Source of the DNA: JACDDK01 sp038198445
Lineage (GTDB): Bacteria > Actinomycetota > Rubrobacteria > Rubrobacterales > Rubrobacteraceae
Direction of reading: 5' to 3'
DNA length: 30,952 nucleotides
NCBI GenBank assembly: GCA_038198445.1
Contig: JBBPZZ010000049.1
Span: 1-30,952, forward strand
Both the position numbers and the translations under genes were made by a program. Shown here in pieces: positions 24,264 through 30,952 of the stretch. The notes under the pieces were generated by a model. The model did not search any database, was not told the DNA's origin, and saw only the letters and a program-made list of their open reading frames with translations. Position 1 is the stretch's first letter. Each line of letters begins with the position of its first letter.

Positions 24264-25271
24264 CTACTTGAGATGTTCGAGCCCGAGGTCTTCGGGATAC
24301 CCGAGCGCCAGGTTCATATTCTGCACCGCCGCCCCCGACGCGCCCTTGAGCAAGTTGTCCACCGCCGAGAACAGGAGCAACTTCCCGGCGCGCCGATCCA
24401 CCGCCGCCGAGAGCCGGCACCGATTGGTATTCGCCACGTGCGCGACGTGCGGATACTCCGCCCGCGCCTCCACGAACTTCCAGCCCGCGTAGTCCTCCGC
24501 GTACCAGCCGAGGACCTCCTCCGCCTCCGGCACGCTCTCCACGTCAACCACTATGGTCTCCAACTCCCCACGCGTTATGGGGATGAGGTGCGGTACGAAC
24601 GTGACCTCGGGCGTCTCCCCGACGCGCCGCAGCATGGCCTCTATCTCCGGCGTGTGGCGGTGGCGCGGGGCGCCGTAGGCGTTGGCGTTCTCGTTGGCGC
24701 TCACGAAGTGCGTCTTCACACTCGGCTTCGCCCCCGCCCCACTCACCCCCGAGAGCGCGTTTATGGTGACGGAGCTTATCCCACCGACCCGCTTCACGAC
24801 CGGCGCGAGAGCCAGGATCGCCGCCGTCGGATAGCATCCCGGATTGGCTATGAGCCGCCCCTCCGCCGCCCCGAACACCTCCGGCAGCCCGTAGTGCGCC
24901 TCTTCGAGAAGTTCCGGCGCGGGATGATCCCCATACCATTCTTCGTACACGCCGACATCGGGCAACCGGAAGTCCGCCGAGAGGTCCACGACCAGCCCGG
25001 TCCCGGCGTCCAGTAGATCCTTCACTACTCCGGCGCTCTCCATGTGAGCGTACGCGACAAACGCCACGTCCAGCGCCGAAGCGTCTATCTCATCCGGCGC
25101 TACGAAGTTCCCATCCACTGCCAGATGCGGGAAGACCTCGCCCACCACGCGTCCGGCATACCCGCGGGAAGAGACCTCCATCTCCCCCACCTTAGGATGC
25201 CCGGCAAGCAGCCGCGCAAGCTCCGAGCCCGCGTAGCCACTCCCGCCGTAGATGCCAACCTTGAGCGCCAT
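24264..25271 (-). CDS. argC: N-acetyl-gamma-glutamyl-phosphate reductase
   Basis: Third step of arginine synthesis: NADPH-dependent reduction of N-acetylglutamyl phosphate to the semialdehyde. From the ATG at 25271 the protein has 335 residues, the usual size. The Rossmann motif is VGIYGGSGYAGSEL (5-18) and the catalytic Cys146 is in IANPGCYPTA. The frame is open for 27 more codons upstream, but the conserved start MALKVGIYGG argues for 25271. No strong ribosome binding site precedes it. It is the first gene of the leftward arm and diverges from argJ. Confidence 0.95.
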   Translation of the reverse strand: MALKVGIYGGSGYAGSELARLLAGHPKVGEMEVSSRGYAGRVVGEVFPHLAVDGNFVAPDEIDASALDVAFVAYAHMESAGVVKDLLDAGTGLVVDLSADFRLPDVGVYEEWYGDHPAPELLEEAHYGLPEVFGAAEGRLIANPGCYPTAAILALAPVVKRVGGISSVTINALSGVSGAGAKPSVKTHFVSANENANAYGAPRHRHTPEIEAMLRRVGETPEVTFVPHLIPITRGELETIVVDVESVPEAEEVLGWYAEDYAGWKFVEARAEYPHVAHVANTNRCRLSAAVDRRAGKLLLFSAVDNLLKGASGAAVQNMNLALGYPEDLGLEHLK

Positions 25272-25290
25272 GTCCGCTATTAGAGCATCT

Positions 25291-25308
25291 GGCGGATAAT
25301 TATTCAAG
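25291..25308. promoter_or_regulatory. Weaker ARG box near argC
   Basis: GGCGGATAATTATTCAAG has the right half-site ATTCA intact and CGGAT in place of TGAAT on the left (3 of 5), with an all-A/T centre. It is 20 bp before the argC start. A partner to the stronger box at argJ is plausible. Confidence 0.4.
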
Positions 25309-25324
25309 TTATTGCATAAATCGC

Positions 25325-25353
25325 TTGAATATCGCGTGCGCGGATGTAACAAT
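25325..25353 (+). promoter_or_regulatory. Possible argJ promoter
   Basis: TTGAAT (25325-25330) and TAACAA (25347-25352) are 16 bp apart. Transcription would then begin about 25359-25365, at or just before the argJ ATG, which has no ribosome binding site. Both hexamers are imperfect. Confidence 0.4.
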
Positions 25354-25363
25354 ACGGCCTGGT

Positions 25364-25381
25364 TATGAATAAAGATTCAAC
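25364..25381. promoter_or_regulatory. ARG box overlapping the argJ start codon
   Basis: TATGAATAAAGATTCAAC contains perfect TGAAT and ATTCA half-sites (25366-25370, 25375-25379) around AAAG, an excellent fit to the ArgR operator WNTGAATWWWWATTCANW. The argJ ATG begins at 25365, inside the box. Confidence 0.75.
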
Positions 25382-26588
25382 AATCGGAATAAAGACTCTC
25401 TCGGGCGGGGCGGTAGCTCCGGCGGGGTTCGTTGGGGGCGGGGCTGTATGTGGGGTGCGGAACTCTGGCAGGCGGGATCTCGGCCTCCTCTTCTCCGAAC
25501 ACGAATGCACTTCGGCGGCAGTCTTCACCCGCAACGTCCTCAAGGGCGCACCTCTCGTCGTGACCGGCGAATCTATCGAGGGAGGTGACGTTCGGGCAAT
25601 TGTCGCCAACAGCGGCAATGCCAACGCGGCGACCGGAGATCGGGGACTGCGAGACGCTTACGAGATGCAGGCGCTCGCGGCAGAGGTTCTCGGGGTCGAG
25701 GCGCGTCAAGTAGCAGTGGCCTCGACCGGCGTCATTGGCGTTCACCTTCCGATGGACAAGATAGGGAGCGGCATACACGCGGCCTCCGCGGACCTGGGAC
25801 GAGATGGGACCGGGTTCGCTGAGGCGATCCTGACCACCGACACCAGGAGCAAGGAGGTGTCGGTGGAGATCGAGGTCGCGGGCAGGACGGTGACCGTTGG
25901 CGGGACGGCGAAGGGTAGCGGCATGATCCACCCGAACATGGGCACCATGCTCGCCTTCCTCACCACCGACGCCGCCGTGGAGAAGGACTGTCTGCAAGAG
26001 ACCCTCGCGCGGGCGACGGACCGCACCTTCAACCGCGTGACTGTCGACGGCGACACTTCCCCCAGCGACATGGCACTTCTGCTGGGGAATGGAGCGGCCG
26101 GCAACGAAACGCTCACGCTCGACTCGCCGGACTATCCGCCCTTCGCGGAGGCGGTTGAGAGAGTGGCGCGTGAGCTGGCGAAAGAGATCGCCCGCGATGG
26201 CGAGGGCGCTACGAAGCTCGTCGAGGTCGTCGTGGAGGGAGCGGCAAGCGAAGAGTCCGCGGCGGCGCTCGCGAAGAGCGTCGTCGGCAGCAACCTCGTC
26301 AAGGCGGCGGTCTTCGGGCAGGACGCAAACTGGGGCCGGGTGGTCACGGCGATGGGATATTCGGGCGTGCAGTTCGATCCCAATGGGGTGGAACTCTGGT
26401 TCGGGCCGGTCAAGGTCTTCTGTGATGGAGAGCCCGCGCCGCACGAGGAGGCCGAGGCGAACGCGGCGCTGGCGTCGGATGAGGTCAGGATCACGGCCCG
26501 CTTGAGCGAGGGCAGCGCGTCGGCGACGGCCTGGGGCTGCGACCTCACCTATAAGTACGTCAAGATCAACGGGAGCTACCGGACGTGA
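25365..26588 (+). CDS. argJ: Glutamate N-acetyltransferase / ornithine acetyltransferase
   Basis: Transfers acetyl from N-acetylornithine to glutamate, recycling the acetyl group; many members also use acetyl-CoA. The 407-residue precursor cleaves itself before the nucleophile Thr194, seen in KGSGMIHPNMGTMLAF (183-198), where Gly replaces the commoner Ala just before Thr. ANSGNANAATG and the C-terminal GCDLTYKYVKINGSYRT are typical. The ATG at 25365 is the only usable start before the conserved IKTLSGG, and it lacks a ribosome binding site. Its stop overlaps the argB GTG start. First gene of the rightward arm. No argA or argE is present, consistent with the cyclic pathway. Confidence 0.96.
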   Translation: MNKDSTIGIKTLSGGAVAPAGFVGGGAVCGVRNSGRRDLGLLFSEHECTSAAVFTRNVLKGAPLVVTGESIEGGDVRAIVANSGNANAATGDRGLRDAYEMQALAAEVLGVEARQVAVASTGVIGVHLPMDKIGSGIHAASADLGRDGTGFAEAILTTDTRSKEVSVEIEVAGRTVTVGGTAKGSGMIHPNMGTMLAFLTTDAAVEKDCLQETLARATDRTFNRVTVDGDTSPSDMALLLGNGAAGNETLTLDSPDYPPFAEAVERVARELAKEIARDGEGATKLVEVVVEGAASEESAAALAKSVVGSNLVKAAVFGQDANWGRVVTAMGYSGVQFDPNGVELWFGPVKVFCDGEPAPHEEAEANAALASDEVRITARLSEGSASATAWGCDLTYKYVKINGSYRT

Positions 26589-27373
26589 AGGCGGGAAAGC
26601 CCGTGGAGAAGCCCGTGGTCGTCAAGATAGGCGGCGGCGCCCTGGCCGGTGGCGCTCTGGAAGATTTGCCGGAGATCCTGGCTTCCGGCAGTCCCGTCGC
26701 CCTTGTCCACGGCGGTGGGCAACAACTCACCCGTATGCTGGCCGCTCTGAACATACAGAGCCGCTTCCACGAGGGCCTGCGCGTCACGGACGAGGAAATG
26801 CTCGAAGTGGCGGAGATGGTCTTCGCCGGTAGCGTAAACAAATTTCTCGTGCGCGAACTTAATGCTCTTGGGATACCGGCGGTTGGGATCTCCGGGACCG
26901 ACGGCCCTACGTTGCACGTCGAACCTATCCCGGACCTCGGACGTGTCGGGAACGTGGACCGGGTCGATCCGCACCTCATAGAGACTCTATGGCAGGGCGG
27001 TTTCGTGCCGGTCGTGGCGCCGCTCGGGCTCGGGCCGAAGGGCGCGTACAACGTGAACGCCGACTCCGCCGCCGCCGCGCTCGCCGTCGGGCTTGGAGCG
27101 GGGCATCTGTTCCTGCTCACCGACGTGGACGGGCTGCTGAAGGACGGAGAGATCGTCCACGCTATAGACCCCGAAGAGTGCGAGGGCTACGTGGAGAGCG
27201 GCCTCGCGGTGGGTGGCATGGTGCCGAAGCTGCGGGCGGCGGCGGAAGCGGCGCGCGGCGGGGTCGAGGCGAGGGTCATAAACGGCAATGAGAAAGGCGT
27301 GCTCGCCGGGGCGGTCTCCGGCGAGCGAGTTGGAACTTTGATATCCGAAGGAGTCGTGACATGCAAGCAGTGA
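26585..27373 (+). CDS. argB: Acetylglutamate kinase
   Basis: Phosphorylates N-acetylglutamate, the second step of the pathway. The 262-residue amino-acid kinase has VVVKIGGGALAGG near the N-terminus, ALVHGGGQQL, YNVNADSAAAALA, FLLTDVDGLL and VGGMVPKLRAA. It lacks the N-terminal extra helix found in arginine-inhibited forms, so it may be insensitive to feedback, leaving control to ArgJ and ArgR; this is inference. The GTG start overlaps the argJ stop by 4 bp and has GGGAG 9 nt upstream. The stop lies inside the next gene. Confidence 0.95.
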   Translation: MKAGKPVEKPVVVKIGGGALAGGALEDLPEILASGSPVALVHGGGQQLTRMLAALNIQSRFHEGLRVTDEEMLEVAEMVFAGSVNKFLVRELNALGIPAVGISGTDGPTLHVEPIPDLGRVGNVDRVDPHLIETLWQGGFVPVVAPLGLGPKGAYNVNADSAAAALAVGLGAGHLFLLTDVDGLLKDGEIVHAIDPEECEGYVESGLAVGGMVPKLRAAAEAARGGVEARVINGNEKGVLAGAVSGERVGTLISEGVVTCKQ

Positions 27374-28554
27374 TGGAGACCTATAAGCGGTTGAACATAG
27401 CCCCAACGAGCGGGCAGGGGAGCTGGCTCTTCGACGACGACGGCAACCGCTACCTGGACTTCATCGCCGGCATCGCGACGAACTCTTTGGGCCACGGCCA
27501 TCCAGCTCTGGTGAAGGCCCTACAGGAGCAGGCCGGGAAGCTCATCCACTGTTCTAACCTCTACGAGGTGCCGATCCAGGGCGAGGTTGCAGCGTTGCTC
27601 ACTGAAGCAACGGACTTCGACAAGGTCTTCTTCTGCAACTCCGGCACGGAGAGCGTCGAAGCAGCGATCAAACTGGCCCGCAAGCACGCCTACACCACGC
27701 ACGGCCCGGATAAACACGAGGTCCTGACCTTCTCTAAGTCCTTCCACGGCCGCACCTACGGCGGCCTTACCGCGACCGCGCAGTCCGCGCTCCAGGAAGG
27801 CTTCGGCCCGATGCTCCCCGGAATGGTCTACGCGCCCTTCGGCGACCTGGAGGCCGCGAAGGCGATGGCCGGTCCGCAAACTGCCGCCATCCTGGTCGAG
27901 CCCATCCAGGGCGAGGGCGGCATCAACGTCCCGCCGGAAGGGTTTCTCGAAGGTCTGCGGGAGCTTTGCGACGAGTACGGGGCTCTCCTCATCTTCGACG
28001 AGGTCCAGACGGGGATGGGCCGCACCGGACACCTCTACGCCTACCAGGGCGTCGGCGTCGTCCCGGACGTGCTCACGAGCGCCAAGGGCCTCGGCGGCGG
28101 GGTCCCGGTCGGGGCGATGATGGTGAAGGAGGAGTACGCCGCTCTCGGGCCGGGAAACCACGGCTCGACCTTCGGCGGCAACCCGCTCGCGATGGCGGCG
28201 GTAAAGGCCGTTCTCGGCGTCGTGAACGATCCGCAGTTCCTCGAAGAGGTACGGCTCAAGGGCAAGATACTCAAGAACGCGCTGGAGAAGCTGGCGGAGC
28301 GGGTTCCCGGCGCGGAGGTGCGTGGGGAAGGACTCCTGATCGGCCTGGACCTCGGCCCCGAACTCGCGCCCAAAGTCTTCGAGCACTGCCTGCGGGAAGG
28401 GTTGCTCGTCAACATGATCGGCGGTACGACCATAAGACTCGCCCCACCGCTCACCGTGACCAGGATGGAGGTGCGAGCGGCGCTCGATACGTTTCGAGGC
28501 TGCATTGACACCCTCATAATAGCTGACCAGCCTGAACCCGCCGCCGTGGCCTAG
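27361..28554 (+). CDS. argD: Acetylornithine aminotransferase
   Basis: PLP-dependent conversion of N-acetylglutamate semialdehyde to N-acetylornithine. The 397-residue protein has FCNSGTESVEAAIKLARKH for phosphate binding, Asp213 in LLIFDEVQTGMGRTG and the PLP lysine Lys242 in LTSAKGLGGGVP. The ATG at 27361 has AAGGAG 7 nt upstream. A second ATG at 27373, overlapping the argB stop as TGATG, is an alternative and gives METYKRLNIAP. The gene ends 4 bp before argF. Confidence 0.95.
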   Translation: MQAVMETYKRLNIAPTSGQGSWLFDDDGNRYLDFIAGIATNSLGHGHPALVKALQEQAGKLIHCSNLYEVPIQGEVAALLTEATDFDKVFFCNSGTESVEAAIKLARKHAYTTHGPDKHEVLTFSKSFHGRTYGGLTATAQSALQEGFGPMLPGMVYAPFGDLEAAKAMAGPQTAAILVEPIQGEGGINVPPEGFLEGLRELCDEYGALLIFDEVQTGMGRTGHLYAYQGVGVVPDVLTSAKGLGGGVPVGAMMVKEEYAALGPGNHGSTFGGNPLAMAAVKAVLGVVNDPQFLEEVRLKGKILKNALEKLAERVPGAEVRGEGLLIGLDLGPELAPKVFEHCLREGLLVNMIGGTTIRLAPPLTVTRMEVRAALDTFRGCIDTLIIADQPEPAAVA

Positions 28555-28558
28555 AGCA

Positions 28559-29515
28559 GTGATGATCCCGCAGCTAGACGACACTCCGCCCCCTCCGTCC
28601 CCACTTTCGGGCCGCGATTGCCTGACCCTGGCCGAGTTCACCCCGCAAGAGACGCAGCTCGTCCTCGATGAAGCCGTCAAGATAAAGACCCTCCAGAAGA
28701 GCCGCATCCCCTACCGGCCCCTGCGCGGCCAGACGCTCGCGATGGTCTTCCAGAAGCCCTCCAACCGCACCCGCGTCTCATTCGAGGTCGGGATGTACCA
28801 GCTAGGCGGCCACGCCCTCTCCTTGAGTCCCCAGGAGATCCAGATGGGCAAGCGCGAGACACCGTCCGACACCGGACACGTACTCGCCCGCTACATAGAC
28901 GCCATCATGGTCCGCACCTTCGACCACGAGGAGCTGGAAGAGCTGGCCGCGGCGGCCGACGTGCCGGTAATAAACGGCCTCTCGGATACCCACCATCCCT
29001 GCCAGGCGCTCGCGGACCTGCTCACCGTCCGCGAAGAGTTCGGCGCTCTGGGAGGCGTCAAGATAGCCTACGTTGGGGACGGCAACAACGTAGCCCACTC
29101 CCTGGCTCTCGGCTGCGCCCTCACTGGCGCGGAGCTAACCATCGCCCATCCCGAAGACCACGGCCCCGACCAGAAGGTAGTAGACCTCGCCGAGAAGCTC
29201 GGCGCCGCTCCGACACTCACCGCAGACCCGCAAGAGGCCGCTGCCGGCGCGCGGGTCGTCTACACCGACGTGTGGGCGAGCATGGGCCAGGAATCCGAGG
29301 CCGGAGAGCGCAAGCAGAAGTTCGCGCCCTACCAGGTGAACGAGGAGCTAATGAGCATCGCCGCCGGGGACGCCATCTTCCTTCACTGTCTCCCTGCCCA
29401 CCGGGGCGAGGAGGTCTCAGCCGGAGTCATAGACGGTCCACGAAGCCGGGTCTTCGACCAGGCCGAGAACCGCCTGCACGCCCAGAAAGCACTGCTTTAT
29501 CTACTTCTGAGCTAG
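28559..29515 (+). CDS. argF: Ornithine carbamoyltransferase
   Basis: Makes citrulline from ornithine and carbamoyl phosphate. The 318-residue protein shows the carbamoyl-phosphate motif as KPSNRTRVSFE (68-72 is SNRTR; the family usually has STRTR). HHPCQALADL and the ornithine-site motif FLHCLPAHRGEEV are also seen. The start is GTG 28559 or the adjacent ATG 28562; no strong ribosome binding site is present, so it may be coupled to argD, which ends 4 bp upstream. The first 18 residues are proline-rich and not conserved. It is the last gene of the rightward arm and converges on the helicase gene with an 11-bp gap. Confidence 0.95.
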   Translation: MMIPQLDDTPPPPSPLSGRDCLTLAEFTPQETQLVLDEAVKIKTLQKSRIPYRPLRGQTLAMVFQKPSNRTRVSFEVGMYQLGGHALSLSPQEIQMGKRETPSDTGHVLARYIDAIMVRTFDHEELEELAAAADVPVINGLSDTHHPCQALADLLTVREEFGALGGVKIAYVGDGNNVAHSLALGCALTGAELTIAHPEDHGPDQKVVDLAEKLGAAPTLTADPQEAAAGARVVYTDVWASMGQESEAGERKQKFAPYQVNEELMSIAAGDAIFLHCLPAHRGEEVSAGVIDGPRSRVFDQAENRLHAQKALLYLLLS

Positions 29516-29526
29516 GAAGCGCTTTT

Positions 29527-30952
29527 TCAAGCATTATCGGACCACTTTGCCAATGTTTCCGCCACCTCTCCGTCCGGCATCGTGTGTCCTTGCTCGAAGC
29601 TTTTCATCCGGGCGACATTCTTTTTTGTATCCCAGGCGTCGATGAAGTAGGTCTCTCTGGCCGCGTCGTGCGAGGGAGTCGTGGACAAGATGAAGGGGTA
29701 GAGTGGGACGCGGTTCCCACCACCTGAAGTCAGGAAGAGTCCATCCTTAACTGGTCTTTCGTGGAGGACTACCTCTTCGAGAGGAAAGTCAGGGTGGTCT
29801 CCAATGTAGCGCAGGCACTTCACGGAGCCACCTATGCTGAGATCCGTGCCGGTTTCTTGCACCCGATGGATCGGATAATCGGTGAGGAAATACAGTGCCT
29901 CCATGCAGCGCCTCAGTTTTTCCTGTACTTCGTCCGAGGCGGCCGCGATGTCCTCCAGGACGGTCGGACCGCGATCGTGTTTGTAGTCGTTCTTCGCCTT
30001 TATGAGTTCGAACACGTCCCGGCCGAAGCCTCGCTGCTCGGAGCCGATCTTCAGCCCGCGTATGGCCGTGGCGAGCGGGACATCCCGGTATGCGGCGAAG
30101 ACTTTCGAGCAACGCTGGATTATCTCCTTCCAGTGGCCGGGGGAGATCCCACCCGACCACAGGCTTCTGATATCCAGTCCCGAAGCCTCCCGGTCTTCTT
30201 CCTTCAAGAGCGCCAGCGACACCGAGGCGAGGAACGCCAGGACGTTCTCGGCGAAGCGTAGCTGCTCCTTGTAGAGGTTCCTGGGGTCCACGGTGCGCGA
30301 CAACGCCCTGTAACCGTGGGCCAGAGGGTACGGGTAGGAGGTCGAGACCCACCGCTCCAACGCGTCTCGCGGCGCGATGAGCGCGGAGATACCGGCCTCT
30401 AGACCGTCCTCGAACAGGACGTGCTGACGGGCGAACCTCTTCCGCGTCCAGCCCTCGCCCCACTTCTTGCTCAAATCGTCGTAGGGCGTGGCGGAGACTA
30501 TGTAGGAGTCGAGGAGGACCTCCAGCCCGTCTCTCCGGGCGATGCGGTCGGAGAGGTCTCTTAGAGCGAGGTATAGGTTCACCTTGTCGTTGCTGGGCGG
30601 CGGGTCGTCGTTCCTCATGCCGTGCGGCTCCACGAAAACGGCTTTCTGGGAGCCATCCGCGTGCTTCACCCAGAGTATGAAGTCCGGGTAGAAGCCGGCG
30701 GTGTCGAAGAACCCGACGCCCCTCCCTTTCGTGAGGTTGCGTAGCAGGAAGAGCTTCTCGTCGTTGGTAGCGTCGTTCTTGCGGCAGTAGGACTTGAGGG
30801 CGGCGATGAACTTCTCCTCGCTATCCTCCAGGCCGGGCGGGGAGACTTTGATCTCGTCGCCACGCTCCTTGAGGAGCGGCTGGTAGAGGTGGCGGTCGAA
30901 GAAGACGTGTGGCAGGCTCCCGGCGTCGCTGGCGTGAGTTTCGTCCGCCTCT
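29527..30952 (-). CDS. C-terminal part of a type III restriction-like helicase-nuclease with an extra HEPN-like module
   Basis: 474 residues are in the window; the gene continues past the right edge and the helicase motifs are not visible. Reading from the edge, SLPHVFFDRHLYQPLL and LFLLRNLTKGRGVGFFDTAGFYPDFILWV match the C-terminal end of DEAD/DEAH type III restriction-like proteins. The likely nuclease residues are Asp90 (PDFILW) and Glu108 (VEPHGM); His replaces the usual Lys of a DPKG-type motif. After RQHVLF, where such proteins normally end, about 290 more residues follow. They form a helical segment with RFAENVLAFLASVSLALL and ELIKAKNDYKHDRGP, whose K-N-D-Y-K-H resembles the R-N-x-x-x-H motif of HEPN domains. 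A beta-rich end with VPLYPFIL and MKSFEQGH closes the protein. Domain naming of the last part is from memory and tentative. Confidence 0.75.
   Translation of the reverse strand, partial: EADETHASDAGSLPHVFFDRHLYQPLLKERGDEIKVSPPGLEDSEEKFIAALKSYCRKNDATNDEKLFLLRNLTKGRGVGFFDTAGFYPDFILWVKHADGSQKAVFVEPHGMRNDDPPPSNDKVNLYLALRDLSDRIARRDGLEVLLDSYIVSATPYDDLSKKWGEGWTRKRFARQHVLFEDGLEAGISALIAPRDALERWVSTSYPYPLAHGYRALSRTVDPRNLYKEQLRFAENVLAFLASVSLALLKEEDREASGLDIRSLWSGGISPGHWKEIIQRCSKVFAAYRDVPLATAIRGLKIGSEQRGFGRDVFELIKAKNDYKHDRGPTVLEDIAAASDEVQEKLRRCMEALYFLTDYPIHRVQETGTDLSIGGSVKCLRYIGDHPDFPLEEVVLHERPVKDGLFLTSGGGNRVPLYPFILSTTPSHDAARETYFIDAWDTKKNVARMKSFEQGHTMPDGEVAETLAKWSDNA

Overview
The window looks like a chromosomal segment of a high-GC actinobacterium. 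The most likely relative is Rubrobacter or a near neighbour: the DNA is GC-rich with frequent GTG and TTG starts, the ribonucleotide reductase is the B12-dependent class II type in an nrdR-nrdJ operon, and ATA is used freely for isoleucine. This assignment is inference (moderate confidence). No tRNA, rRNA or CRISPR array was seen.

Left third (1-8981, all minus strand, read right to left): a FAD-linked oxidoreductase, then a mannitol-type phosphotransferase (PTS) operon in the order mtlA (EIICB), mtlR (PRD activator), mtlF (EIIA), mtlD, an FGGY sugar kinase, ptsH (HPr) and ptsI (EI, cut by the window edge). The transport and phosphorelay genes are intact, but mtlD carries both a frameshift and an in-frame stop. 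An IS982-type insertion sequence follows (about 9.1-10.05 kb). Its ribosome binding site is folded into a small hairpin.

Middle (10.5-18.6 kb): nrdR-nrdJ (minus) with a strong terminator and a pair of NrdR-box-like repeats exactly 31 bp apart; tadA (minus); then a plus-strand operon of a MoxR ATPase, a DUF58 protein and a TgpA-type membrane transglutaminase. The transglutaminase gene is also broken by one in-frame stop and one frameshift, so its catalytic triad is cut off from the membrane part.

Right half (18.6-30.9 kb): an arsenic operon (minus: arsM, arsR, two arsC) behind two tandem ATCAA-N6-TTGAT operators; then the arginine biosynthesis cluster. Its leftward arm is argC, argR, an ACT-domain gene, a metallo-beta-lactamase-fold gene and argG; its rightward arm is argJ, argB, argD and argF. 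The arms diverge from a 93-bp control region in which a near-consensus ARG box overlaps the argJ start codon. Only argH is missing from the route glutamate to arginine via ArgJ recycling. The window ends inside a minus-strand helicase-nuclease gene (type III restriction-like) whose C-terminus carries an extra helical, HEPN-like module. This is the best candidate for an unusual defence protein here.

Themes worth attention are the two doubly broken genes (real decay or sequence error), several well-formed operator arrays, and the possible HEPN-fused helicase-nuclease.
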